Origin: Sphingomonas kyeonggiensis
Lineage (GTDB): Bacteria > Pseudomonadota > Alphaproteobacteria > Sphingomonadales > Sphingomonadaceae
Assembly: GCF_014196745.1 (NCBI RefSeq)
Contig: NZ_JACIEH010000002.1
Coordinates: 1,302,383 to 1,366,382, forward strand
DNA: 64,000 bases
Reading direction: 5' to 3'
Shown: in pieces, positions 17,795-26,469 of the stretch
Numbering within the stretch: the stretch's first letter is position 1
How the letters are laid out: every line of letters starts with the position of its first letter
Translations under genes and position numbers: made by a program
The notes under the pieces: model-generated
The model's database searches: none
The model's input: only the letters and a program-made list of their open reading frames with translations
Told to the model about the DNA's origin: nothing

Positions 17795-18694
17795 ATGGTA
17801 CGTCCGAGCCTGAACGATCTGACCGCTTTCGCAGCGGTGGCCAGCCACCTGAGTTTCCGTGAGGCGGCCGATGTCATGGGCGTTTCACGCTCTGCGCTCA
17901 GCCACGCGATCATCGGTCTCGAGGGAAAGCTGGGCGTCCGGCTGTTCAACCGGACGACCCGCAGCGTCTCGCTCACCCAGGCCGGTGCAAATCTGCTCGC
18001 ACGTCTCGACCCGGTTCTGCAGGCTCTCGACCAGGCACTCGACACGCTTTCGGAAGAGCGCGGCACCCCCAGCGGTACGCTGCGGATCAATGCGAACAAG
18101 AGCGGCGCCAGCATCCTGCTCGCAGACGTCGTGCCGAGATTTCTCGATCTCTACCCCGATGTAGACCTTGATCTGGTGTCGGAGGGGCGGCTCGCGGATA
18201 TCGTGGAGCAGGGTTTCGATGCCGGCGTGCGATTGCTGGAGGCCGTGCCGCGAGACATGGTCGCAGTGAAGTTCGGGGGCGATGTGCGTTTCATCGCGGT
18301 GGCCGCACCCTCATATCTTAAGGGCAGCTCGACACCAAAGACACCCGACGAACTGCATACACATCGCTGTATCCGTCAACGTCTTCCGAGTGGAAAGCGC
18401 TACCGCTGGGAGTTTGCCAAGCGCGGCGCCGAGATCGCGCTCGACGTGCCGGGCACTCTCACGCTCGACGACAATGATCTGCTCGTGCAGGCAGCGGCGG
18501 CTGGGCGCGGCATCGCTTATGTCCCCGAGCATTTCGCCAAGTCATTTCTGCAGTCGGGTGAACTCGTGACCGTTCTCGATGACTGGTGCCCGCCGACACC
18601 GGGCCTGGCGCTCTACTACCCGCGTAGCCGACACCTGCCGTCGCCGCTCCGGGCGTTCATCGACTTGTTGAAGCAGTTGGAGGGCGGGCGATGA
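17795..18694 (+). CDS. LysR family transcriptional regulator
   Basis: The 299-residue protein has an N-terminal winged helix (LNDLTAFAAVASHLSFREAADVMGVSRSALSHAIIGLE, in pieces) and a periplasmic-binding-like effector domain (GTLRINANKSGASILLADVV). It matches the DsdC/aaeR-like group that controls a divergent oxidoreductase gene. Its likely target is the SDR/lipocalin pair at 16319-17699 and its own promoter. Confidence 0.93.
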   Translation: MVRPSLNDLTAFAAVASHLSFREAADVMGVSRSALSHAIIGLEGKLGVRLFNRTTRSVSLTQAGANLLARLDPVLQALDQALDTLSEERGTPSGTLRINANKSGASILLADVVPRFLDLYPDVDLDLVSEGRLADIVEQGFDAGVRLLEAVPRDMVAVKFGGDVRFIAVAAPSYLKGSSTPKTPDELHTHRCIRQRLPSGKRYRWEFAKRGAEIALDVPGTLTLDDNDLLVQAAAAGRGIAYVPEHFAKSFLQSGELVTVLDDWCPPTPGLALYYPRSRHLPSPLRAFIDLLKQLEGGR

Positions 18695-18756
18695 CGTCGT
18701 GAAGCGGGACACGGTATCTCCCTAAGCTCGCTACGACGCGGCCTGAAGCTCTCCGA

Positions 18757-18942
18757 TTATTGACATTCGTCAAACACATCCTCGGGTACGCGCCAATTCC
18801 CGCGGATATAGCGTGTCAGAGCCGCCTCAAGGGGAAGAACCTCCTGGCAAAACCAATCTCCAATGCTGCTTGGTAGGTCATTCCGGCGCGGGCCACCTTT
18901 CCGAGCTGCAAGGCCTTTCAAGCTAAGATTATCGCGGGACAA
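18757..18942 (-). pseudogene. ECF sigma factor, N-terminal fragment
   Basis: The 61-codon frame encodes DWFCQEVLPLEAALTRYI then NWRVPED, the start of region 2 of sphingomonad ECF sigma factors (the usual continuation is a DLRQE-type helix). It stops at once after DVFDECQ, so the DNA-binding regions are missing. No continuation was seen in neighbouring frames. It is read as a decayed gene remnant in the 455-base gap between the LysR and AraC genes; the rest of that gap shows nothing else. Confidence 0.5.
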
Positions 18943-19150
18943 AACCCGTGCGGTCGATCGACGAGACTATCGCTGCCAGCCTAACGATCTGGTGATCTGG
19001 CAAGCGGTAATCGGATGCGCAGCTTGCAGAAGCGAAGCAGCAAAGTTGGATCAATGGGCTACAAGTCGGCATATGTCGTTCGTGCCGAGGGCGCGGTCGA
19101 TTGGCGCGATCGGATTTGTTGTGACATGTCCGCCGGCTTATGTTTTCTCC

Positions 19151-20158
19151 ATGCAAGGCCCAAACACCTTTTCGCCGCCGGTCGGCGTGCTGTCGACGCT
19201 TGGCATGCCGATCGAACGCCTATGCGCACATGCGGGCGTCGCCCCGTCGAACGCGTGGGTGACAAGCGATTTCTTCCGCATCTGGACGGCAGCCGAGGAG
19301 GAATTCCAAGACCCCGGCGCAGGCATTCGCTTTGGCGACGAAGGGATCGCGCGCGGTTACGGTGTGGCGGCGATCGTCGCCTTGCACGCGCCCGATTTTC
19401 GCAGCGCACTTGCTGCGCTGTCCCGTTATAAAAGCCTGACCTGCCCCGAATTTGTAGAGGTCGAGGTCAAGGGCGGCGAAGCCGCCGTTCGTTACCGCTG
19501 GCTTCAGGCGAACGGACCGGTCCCGCGCCTGCTCGTCGATATGACGATGGCCTCGTTGCGCCAGCTCGCCTGGCGAGGCACAGGCGGAAAGGTCACGCCG
19601 ATACGGCTCGAACTGACGCGGCGCCCGAGCGAAGAGGAGCTTCTGCATCGCCACTTTGAGTGCCCGATCGTTTTCGGGGCCGCGAGTGAGGCAATGGTCT
19701 TCGATCGCGCCGCGCTCGACGTTCCGTTTCTCACCGCTGACGGCGGTGCCTTCGCGCATGTGCTGGGTGACCTGGAGCAGCGCATTCGCGCGGGAGAGGG
19801 CTTCCCCGCTTTTGTGGGCGAGGTGAGCGTCGCCATTGCACGGCAACTGAGCGAGGGGCGCGAGCCAAGCGTGGCGGCGGTGGCCGGACGCCTCAATCTC
19901 AGCACCCGCACACTTCAACGCCGGCTCCACGAACTCGGGACGAACTTTCAGGAGCAGCTCGCGGGCGTGAGGCGGACCACCGCAGGTCGTTTGCTCATCG
20001 CCACCGACCTCGATGCAGTGGCCATTTCCATGCTGGTCGGCTTCGTCGAGCCCAATTCATTTGTCCGAGCCTTCCGCCGCTGGGAGCGGACAACCCCAAC
20101 CCGCTGGCGCGCCCAACGGGTTGACGATCATTCCATTCACGAAGAAACTCCGTCATGA
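19151..20158 (+). CDS. AraC family regulator with arabinose-binding-like N-terminal domain
   Basis: From the ATG at 19151 the protein has 335 residues. The first about 190 match the AraC 'arabinose-binding' (PF12625-type) domain (IRFGDEGIARGYG, ALSRYKSL). The C-terminal helix-turn-helix is ARQLSEGREPSVAAVAGRL, LSTRTLQRRLHELG, and LVGFVEPNSFVRAFRRW. The open frame extends to 18863 without protein character. It overlaps the next gene by four bases (ATGA), so regulator and oxidoreductase are translated together. Confidence 0.88.
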   Translation: MQGPNTFSPPVGVLSTLGMPIERLCAHAGVAPSNAWVTSDFFRIWTAAEEEFQDPGAGIRFGDEGIARGYGVAAIVALHAPDFRSALAALSRYKSLTCPEFVEVEVKGGEAAVRYRWLQANGPVPRLLVDMTMASLRQLAWRGTGGKVTPIRLELTRRPSEEELLHRHFECPIVFGAASEAMVFDRAALDVPFLTADGGAFAHVLGDLEQRIRAGEGFPAFVGEVSVAIARQLSEGREPSVAAVAGRLNLSTRTLQRRLHELGTNFQEQLAGVRRTTAGRLLIATDLDAVAISMLVGFVEPNSFVRAFRRWERTTPTRWRAQRVDDHSIHEETPS

Positions 20159-21180
20159 TTCCGAAGTGCGTTCTCGTCACCGGGGGCTCCGGTTTCGTCG
20201 CGGGGCACTGCATCCTCCAGCTTCTGGAGCAAGGCCATTTCGTCCGCTCCACTCTCCGGTCGCTGGCGAAGGAAGCGATGGTGCGCGACATCCTCCAGAA
20301 TGCAGGCATGGTTCATTCCGACAGGCTGAGCTTCGTCGCGGCCGATCTTCTGCGCGACGATGGCTGGACGAAGGCAATGGCCGGCATGAATGTCGTCCTG
20401 CATGTCGCCTCGCCGGTACAGCCGGGGCAGGTGGCGAGTGAAGATGAGGTGATCATCCCCGCGCGCGAAGGCACGCTGCGCGTGCTGCGGGCGGCACGTG
20501 CAGCGGGGGTGAAGCGCGTCGTTTTGACCTCCGCATTCCACGCCGTGAGCTGGGGGCACCCCCATGACGGCCACATGTTCACCGAAGCCGACTGGACGAT
20601 TCTCGATGGTCCGGGCGTCGATGCTTACGGCAAGAGCAAAACCCTCGCCGAACGTGCGGCCTGGGATTTCATTGCCACTGAGGGAGGAGGCCTCGAACTG
20701 ACCACGATGCTGCCGGTCGCGGTCATGGGACCGGTGATGGGCAAGGACGTATCGGGTGCAAATCACATCGTGCAGCGCATGCTCGAGGGCGCGATGCCGG
20801 TCGTCCCCAACCTGTTCATACCCGTGGTCGATGTCCGCGACGTGGCCAGTGCGCATGTGATGGCGATGACCAACCCGGCGGCGGCCGGTGAGCGGTTTCT
20901 GCTCTCTAACGGCCGAGCACTCAGTCTGAAGGAGATCGGCGCAATCATCAGGGCCGCGCTAGGCGATGCGGCCAGGCGGGTTCCGATGCGCGCACTCCCC
21001 AACTTCTTGGTCCGCATCGCCGCCCGCTTCAATACGGAAATGCGACCTTTCGTACCCGACCTCGGCTACGCTAAGAAAACCTCGAACGACAAAGCGCAGC
21101 GCGTGCTTGGCTGGACACCACGCGAGCCTCGCGAGGCGATTATTGCTGCGGCGACTTCTCTAGCCGGAAGAACAGGCTAA
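20155..21180 (+). CDS. NAD-dependent epimerase/dehydratase family (dihydroflavonol reductase-like extended SDR)
   Basis: The 341-residue extended SDR has the cofactor motif TGGSGFVAGHCILQLL, HVASPV, YGKSK (Tyr and Lys of the active site) and a C-terminal substrate domain ending LGWTPREPREAI. The family reduces aldehydes or ketones of bulky substrates in the cytoplasm. It is coupled to the AraC regulator by a 4-bp overlap, which suggests that the regulator senses its substrate. Confidence 0.88.
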   Translation: MIPKCVLVTGGSGFVAGHCILQLLEQGHFVRSTLRSLAKEAMVRDILQNAGMVHSDRLSFVAADLLRDDGWTKAMAGMNVVLHVASPVQPGQVASEDEVIIPAREGTLRVLRAARAAGVKRVVLTSAFHAVSWGHPHDGHMFTEADWTILDGPGVDAYGKSKTLAERAAWDFIATEGGGLELTTMLPVAVMGPVMGKDVSGANHIVQRMLEGAMPVVPNLFIPVVDVRDVASAHVMAMTNPAAAGERFLLSNGRALSLKEIGAIIRAALGDAARRVPMRALPNFLVRIAARFNTEMRPFVPDLGYAKKTSNDKAQRVLGWTPREPREAIIAAATSLAGRTG

Positions 21181-21390
21181 GCCCGCTCCTCGAACGCATC
21201 GACTCCCGCGCCCTGCAGCGTGGCGCCGCCTTTATCGTGCAGTTCCCTGCGCCACTACCGGAGTGTCGCCCACGCCAGGATTCCTCACGATCAAGCGGGC
21301 CGATCGGACGCGCGAAAGGCGGGTCGAATACCAAGCTCTACGCTACCGCTTCCGGAAATCTCGTTCTGTCTCTCACGCCATCATTCGACG

Positions 21391-21961
21391 TCACCGCCGT
21401 TTCGTGGCGGTGGCGCCGCGGTTATTGCCGCTCATATATTCTCGAATGTCTTTCCGCGATGTCGCATGGCCCTCGCGCGCGCAGGCGGTGGCGGTCATGA
21501 TTTGTCCGGGCGTGCAATAGCCGCATTGCAGGGTGTCGTGGTCGATGAAAGCCTGCTGCATCGGGTGGAGGTTGTCGCCGTCTGCAATGCCCTCGATCGT
21601 GATGATCTCTCGTCCATCGACCTTGGCAGCCAGGGTCAGGCACGATGCGATAGGGGGGCAGATGCACGGTACAGGCGCCGCATTGACCATGGTCGCAGCC
21701 TTTCTTGGCGCCAGTGAGGTTCAGCCGCTCGCGCAGCATGTCGAGGAGGGGGGCCCGCGCGTCGATCTCGAGCGAGACGGGCTCACCATTGATGCGCGCC
21801 TCGATCGAGACCGTGGAGCCGCTCTCGTTTCCCGGCACCGGCACAAACGCTAGCTGCTGGGCTCGCGCTTGCGGCACGAAGCCGACGACACCAGCAACGG
21901 CACCGGCCTGCAGGGTTTCACGGCGGGTGATCTCCAGCGCTGTCGATTTGGAGTGGGTCAC
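21391..21961 (-). pseudogene. Tat-exported (2Fe-2S) aldehyde-oxidoreductase subunit, frameshifted and truncated
   Basis: The 5' part encodes a Tat signal (ITRRETLQAGAVAGVVGF) and the ferredoxin motif KKGCDHGQCGACTVH. The frame then breaks near 21657-21670, and the continuation IASCLTLAAKVDGREIITI ... LQCGYCTPGQIM lies in another frame. The usual residues between the two are too few, so the lesion is not a simple single-base change. The end is also lost: SGN is followed by NRGATATKRR instead of the ICRC ligands. A GTG start with AGGAGG is intact. It resembles PaoA/YagT, but no large or FAD subunit follows. Confidence 0.8.
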
Positions 21962-21977
21962 AGCGGGCCTCCTGTTT

Positions 21978-22469
21978 TCAAAGCTCGCGCTTCAGGCGGG
22001 TGTCGACGGACCAAGCGACGGCGCCGTTCATGGAGATAAGCAGCGCGATGAAGCCGAGAATGATGGGGTATTCGATCCCACGGTCGATCCAGGGATAGGT
22101 CGGCCCAAGCGCAAAGCAGATTACCGCCATTTGAACCGCGAGCATCGGTGCGAACAACCGCGTTGCGAATCCGATAGCGACTGCGAATCCGCCAAAGGTC
22201 TCGAGCAGCGCCACGGACAGCGCAAGCTGTGGTGCAAAGGGGAAGCCCAGCACATTTTCGATCAGATTGACTGATCCGGCCATCGGGTTGGCCATGGAGC
22301 CGTGAGCGCTGCCGGTCAGTTTCGGCACGCCGTGCGTCATGATTGTGAGACCAAAAGCTATCCGGAGAGCGACGTAGACGGCCACTCGCCCACGACTGTA
22401 GAAGCGGGCCAGGGCGGGGAAGACTAAGCTCGGCACCTGCGCCGTCGCGCCGGCAGGTCTCTCCGGCAT
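21978..22469 (-). CDS. DoxX family membrane protein
   Basis: The 163-residue protein has four membrane segments and the DoxX pattern (LRIAFGLTIMTHGVPKL, LETFGGFAVAIGFATRL, WIDRGIEYPIIL). DoxX-like proteins sit in the inner membrane and often accompany oxidoreductases. The ATG at 22469 has GAGGAG six bases upstream, better than the ATG two codons earlier. It is the gene upstream of the broken PaoA-like gene (16 bp between) and divergent from the damaged LysR gene. Confidence 0.85.
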   Translation of the reverse strand: MPERPAGATAQVPSLVFPALARFYSRGRVAVYVALRIAFGLTIMTHGVPKLTGSAHGSMANPMAGSVNLIENVLGFPFAPQLALSVALLETFGGFAVAIGFATRLFAPMLAVQMAVICFALGPTYPWIDRGIEYPIILGFIALLISMNGAVAWSVDTRLKREL

Positions 22470-22560
22470 GTCCATCTCCTCGACTTGTTTCACTGGAAAC
22501 AACAATATCGAGAGAGGATATCTACTCAAGAAACAATAATTGAATTCACCATTCCACATG

Positions 22561-22582
22561 CATCAACAATCGGCGGTTGATG
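22561..22582. promoter_or_regulatory. Inverted repeat upstream of lysR-like pseudogene
   Basis: CATCAAC (22561-22567) and GTTGATG (22576-22582) form a perfect 7-base inverted repeat with an 8-base spacer. It lies between doxX and the LysR gene, next to an AT-rich stretch. This is the usual place for a LysR operator. Confidence 0.4.
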
Positions 22583-22611
22583 TACGATGACGATCAGTCC
22601 ATCGGAATAGC

Positions 22612-23516
22612 ATGGATCGCTTCGAAACCATGCGGCTCTTCGTCCGGATTGTAGAGCGGGGAAATTTGCGAGTGCTGCCAGGGATTTGCGACTTCCGCGC
22701 GCCACGGTGACCCGAGCCATTCAGCAGCTAGAGGCGCACCTTGGCACGCGCCTGCTCGAGCGCACGACGCGGGCGGTTCGGCCGACGGACGACGGCAATA
22801 TCTATTACGGTCGATGCGTCCGGCTTCTGGCCGATCTCGATGAAGTCGAAAGTGGATTTCGGGCTTCTGAGCCCAAGGGACCTTTGTGCGTCGACATGCA
22901 GGGGACGCTTGCTCGCTTTTTCGTTCTGCCGGCGCTCCCTGACTTCATTCGCCAGCATCCCGCGGTGGAAATCCGGTTGAGCGAGACGGATCGTATGGTG
23001 GATCTAGTCGAGGAAGGGGTGGATTGCGTGCTTCGCGCGGGTGTTCTCCCGGATTCTTCGCTGGTTGGCCGAAAGGTGGCGGAATCAGCGCAGCTGACGC
23101 TGGGGAGCCCCGTCTATTTCGAGCGCTTCGGCCTCCCTTTGACGCTCGACGACCTCAACGGGCATCGGATGGTTGCTTATGCCGCTTCCGCCTCCGGCCA
23201 ACCCTACGCGCTCGACTTCGAAGTCAAGGGGGTGGTGCGAGAGGTGATGCTGCCGTTCGATGTCACCGTACGCGGCGCCGAGATCTACACTGCTGCGGGA
23301 GTTGCTGGGCTTGGGATAATCCAGGTTCCGCGTTACCGTGTGCAGCAGCAGATCGAGGCAGGTGAGCTTGTTCCGGTGCTCCAGCATACTCCGCCACCGC
23401 GAATGCCGATATCCGTGTTGCATCCGGGTCATCGCAACATATCGCCACGGACAAGGGTGTTCGCTGACTGGTTGGCCGCATTGTTTGAGCGGCTCCAGGT
23501 GGATAGGCGCCTATAG
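22612..23516 (+). pseudogene. LysR family regulator with a single-base frameshift
   Basis: The ATG at 22612 begins MDRFETMRLFVRIVERGN, the standard LysR start, but the frame then shifts. Adding one T to the AAATTT run at 22662-22667 restores NFASAARDLRLPRATVTRAIQQLEAHLG (given here only to show continuity) into the long frame that ends at 23516. The remainder, including the effector domain, is intact. It would regulate the divergent doxX/paoA-like genes. It may be a genuine pseudogene or a homopolymer sequencing error. If translation used the internal ATG at 22686, most of the DNA-binding helix would be missing. Confidence 0.82.
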
Positions 23517-23757
23517 ATCGACTAATCGTCGTTAGATAACTTGCGGACGATTTCGGAGATCAGCATGTATTCCGTTTTAAACACCAATATCAGACGCCTA
23601 TCTGTGGTCTGATCCTCTCTGCCAACGCTCGATATTGCAGGAATAGACCATCCCTTAACGGCGCTGCAGATAGCGAGGATTCGTCGAACGCTCCCCGACC
23701 ATCTGCCGAGCTTGATCAAGAGCCCAGGGAGAATGGCACGCCGACCCGCGCGGCAAC

Positions 23758-24210
23758 TTAGCGCATCAGATCGTCGGCGAACCTGCGCAGCAGCTGACGA
23801 AGCTGATCGAGCTCGGAGTCCGTCCATGATGCCAGGATGCGATTGGCCAGACGCTCGCGCGCGGCGTTCAGCGCATCGATCATCCTTTGCCCCTTCTCGC
23901 TGACGCTGGCCTCGCGGACCCGCTTGTCGCGGGCAGAAGCTTGCCGGTTAATCAGGCCTAGTTCGTCAAGCCTCGTCATCTGGCGGCTGACGGTGGTGTG
24001 GTCCCGGCCCGTTCGGTCAGCGAGTTCGACGACACCAATCGGACCGTACCGAGCGATCCGCGTCAGCAGCGGGAACAGCGCACGGTCGAGCGGAATGCCA
24101 GCCTCCTCGATCAGTCGGTCGTCCCGGCGCGGGCGGTTGAGCTCATCCACCACATCGATGAGCGCGGCTTGAAGGCCGCTCAGGATGTCTCTATTATGTG
24201 CATTATTCAC
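23758..24210 (-). CDS. MarR family transcriptional regulator
   Basis: The product is about 150 residues with a winged helix (PIGVVELADRTGRDHTTVSRQMTRLDELGLI) and a DKRVREAS wing, typical of MarR. The preferred start is a GTG at 24210, which has AAGGA five bases upstream; ATG codons at 24231 and 24234 are in frame alternatives. It is divergent from the FAD monooxygenase. A perfect palindrome lies between them and a weaker copy overlaps its own start, so it probably represses both genes until a phenolic-type ligand binds. The 240 bases before it (23517-23757) show no gene. Confidence 0.88.
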   Translation of the reverse strand: MNNAHNRDILSGLQAALIDVVDELNRPRRDDRLIEEAGIPLDRALFPLLTRIARYGPIGVVELADRTGRDHTTVSRQMTRLDELGLINRQASARDKRVREASVSEKGQRMIDALNAARERLANRILASWTDSELDQLRQLLRRFADDLMR

Positions 24211-24211
24211 G
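24197..24211. promoter_or_regulatory. Second, imperfect MarR box at the regulator's start
   Basis: TGTGCATTATTCACG matches the perfect palindrome at 24243 at 12 of 15 positions and overlaps the preferred GTG start of the marR-like gene. It could serve autoregulation. Confidence 0.45.
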
Positions 24212-24242
24212 GTTTCCTTGCTCCGCAGCATCATTGAATATA

Positions 24243-24257
24243 TGTGCATAATGCACA
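24243..24257. promoter_or_regulatory. Perfect palindromic MarR operator
   Basis: TGTGCATAATGCACA is a 15-base palindrome, perfect except for the odd central base, in the divergent marR/monooxygenase gap. It lies 20 bases before the monooxygenase start. Its size and position are typical of a MarR dimer site that blocks both promoters. Confidence 0.7.
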
Positions 24258-24276
24258 TTGATTCGCGGAGATGCCA

Positions 24277-25788
24277 ATGTCTTTCGATACCGAAGTCCTG
24301 ATCAGCGGTGCAGGCGCGGCAGGCCTCGCACTCGCTATCGATCTTGCCCGACGCGGCATCGCGTTCTCGCTGATCGAGCAAAGCGAGCGGCCTTTTGGCG
24401 GATCACGTGGCAAAGGCATCCAGCCGCGTACCCTTGAAGTGTTCGAGGATCTCGGCATGGTTGATCGCCTCGCGGCGGCGGGCGCTCCATATCCTCCATT
24501 GCGCCAATATCGCAGCGACGGCGCCACCGAGGAATCGCTGCTGACCGGGGAGGAATTGTCCACCAGCCCGTCGGAACCCTATGTCGCTCCGTTGATGGTT
24601 GCCCAGTTCAGGACCGAGGCCGTCATGCGCGAAAGGCTTGCGGAGCTTGGCCACCGCCCGCATTTCGGACGGCGGCTCACCGGGTTCGAACAGGATGAGG
24701 AGGGTGTTTCCGCCCGCGTCGCGGATGCGCAAGGCGAGCACCCAATCCGTGCCCGCTTCCTGATCGGCACCGATGGTGGCCGGAGCTTTATCCGTCATGC
24801 CCTGAACATCGGCTTTCCAGGCGAGACACTGGGCGTTCGCGCACTTGTCGCCGATGTCCGGCTGAAGGGGCTTGACCGGCTGGCCTGGCATCGCTTCCAG
24901 CTTGGCTCCCCCGTGACGCAACTGATGGTGTGCCCGCTGGCAGGCACCGATCTGTTCCAGTTGCAAGGGCCGGTGGCGCTCGAAGGGGATGTCGATCTTT
25001 CCCCCGCTGCTCTGACAGGACTGATCGCTCAGCGAACCGGCCGGAGCGACATCGTGGTGCGAGAAGTGTCCTGGGCTTCGGTCTATGCGATGAACGCGCG
25101 GTTGGCGGACCACTATCGCGTCGGGCGGGTCTTTCTGGCGGGAGACGCGGCCCACACCCACCCGCCAACGGGAGGGCAGGGGCTCAACACCAGCATCCAG
25201 GATGCCTATAATTTGGGGTGGAAGCTGGCAGCGGTCATCTCCGGTGGACCGGACACGCTTCTCGACACCTACGAGGAAGAGCGACGCCCCATCGCGGCGG
25301 GGATGCTGGGACTGGCCACGCGCCTGCTCGGCGAAGCCAAGGCGGGTACAATGCGCCGCGACCGCGAAGCCCGCCAACTCGACCTGGGATATCGCACATC
25401 GTCATTGTCACGCCCGTCCCGGTCCAGCGAAGCGCGGCTCCAGCCCGGCGACCGCGCGCCCGATGCGCCGTGCCGGGGACAAGCGGGCCAACAGACGCGC
25501 CTGTTCAACGTGTTTGCCGGGCCGCACTGGACCTTGCTGGGCTTCGATGTGGCCGAGCGTCCCTTGCCGCGCGCGGGTTTGCAGATCGCCCTGATTGGCG
25601 AGCAGGGCGACCTAGTCGATGAGGCGGGGTATGTCGCGCATGCTTATGGGCTCACTCCTGGTCAGTGGGCGCTGGTGCGTCCTGACGGCTATCTGGCCGC
25701 GATCGTCGATACCGGTGAACTGGATCGGACGCTGCGAAGCTTTTTCGACACGACGGTTGGAACAACCTTCCCCGAAGTGTCGGCATGA
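24277..25788 (+). CDS. FAD-dependent aromatic monooxygenase (PheA/MhpA/TetX-like)
   Basis: The protein has about 503 residues. The N-terminal GAGAAGLALAIDLARRG binds the FAD ADP moiety; the motif around GDAAHTHPPTGGQG holds the second FAD contact; and a thioredoxin-like C-terminal domain follows (WTLLGFDV). It would hydroxylate an aromatic ring, a polyketide or an antibiotic with NAD(P)H and O2. The ATG at 24277 has GGAG seven bases before it; an ATG at 24271 is too close to that site. MarR control fits induction by an aromatic substrate. Confidence 0.9.
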   Translation: MSFDTEVLISGAGAAGLALAIDLARRGIAFSLIEQSERPFGGSRGKGIQPRTLEVFEDLGMVDRLAAAGAPYPPLRQYRSDGATEESLLTGEELSTSPSEPYVAPLMVAQFRTEAVMRERLAELGHRPHFGRRLTGFEQDEEGVSARVADAQGEHPIRARFLIGTDGGRSFIRHALNIGFPGETLGVRALVADVRLKGLDRLAWHRFQLGSPVTQLMVCPLAGTDLFQLQGPVALEGDVDLSPAALTGLIAQRTGRSDIVVREVSWASVYAMNARLADHYRVGRVFLAGDAAHTHPPTGGQGLNTSIQDAYNLGWKLAAVISGGPDTLLDTYEEERRPIAAGMLGLATRLLGEAKAGTMRRDREARQLDLGYRTSSLSRPSRSSEARLQPGDRAPDAPCRGQAGQQTRLFNVFAGPHWTLLGFDVAERPLPRAGLQIALIGEQGDLVDEAGYVAHAYGLTPGQWALVRPDGYLAAIVDTGELDRTLRSFFDTTVGTTFPEVSA

Positions 25789-26031
25789 GACCAAGTGATC
25801 TGCTTTGACGGCGCAAGACTGGTTCGGCCACGACGGGTGGCAACAGACCTGGGAACCGCTCGCAGCCTTCCAGCAGCTCGGCTCAGACGTGCGGGGCGTC
25901 GCGAAGAACGTCGGCACCGACATGGTGTGCCACGAGCAGGATGATCCGTTCGGCTTGAAGCGGGCTCAAGGCGCTCAATCGTGTCCACGATGCCGCTATC
26001 GGGATGATCGACCTACAGCCGGCCATCGGCT

Positions 26032-26160
26032 TTGAGCCTGATCTCGGAGGTATTCGTGTCGTCCATCCGCCCCGATTCGGGCGAGATAGCCCAGGCTTCG
26101 GAGGACCTTGCCCGTCGCACCGAGAGCAATGCCGCGTCGGGGCTCGGATCTATGATCATG
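26032..26160 (+). pseudogene. Methyl-accepting chemotaxis protein remnant
   Basis: A short frame reads SGEIAQASEDLARRTESNAAS, nearly the textbook sequence at the start of the MCP signalling domain, preceded by LISEVFVSSIRP. Homology ends on both sides, and no start or conserved hairpin tip is present. The surrounding gap (25789-26469) holds no other recognisable gene, so this is a decayed fragment. Confidence 0.5.
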
Positions 26161-26469
26161 AAATTGAATGCCCGCAATCGGGGCGTGGGCCGCCGTACCA
26201 AAAACGGCAGTAGGTAGATGTCGTTTCGCGTTCACTTCACAGGCAATGACCGCCGTGGAAACGAACGATGGGACATTGGCATCTTGATGCTGTCGCACAG
26301 CGCCGGCCCGCGCGGAATGCCGGCAAAACAGCCGACACGAAACGACCGCTGACCCAGAAATAGATCTGGGTCGTTCGCTTTTTCTTGGATCGGGAAGGTG
26401 GCCTCTGAGGCAGAGCGCTGTTCGACCTGGCGATCGATAGCAAGTTGCGCGGTTGCGATCTGGTGAAGA

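Noticed and set aside
23522..23827. A 101-codon minus-strand frame between the LysR pseudogene and marR
   Set aside because: It overlaps the end of the MarR gene, lacks a ribosome site and has no recognisable family.
25805..26035. Plus-strand frame rich in Trp and Gln before the chemotaxis relic
   Set aside because: No start signal and no similarity I could recognise; the antisense frames are equally open, so it is not reported as a gene.
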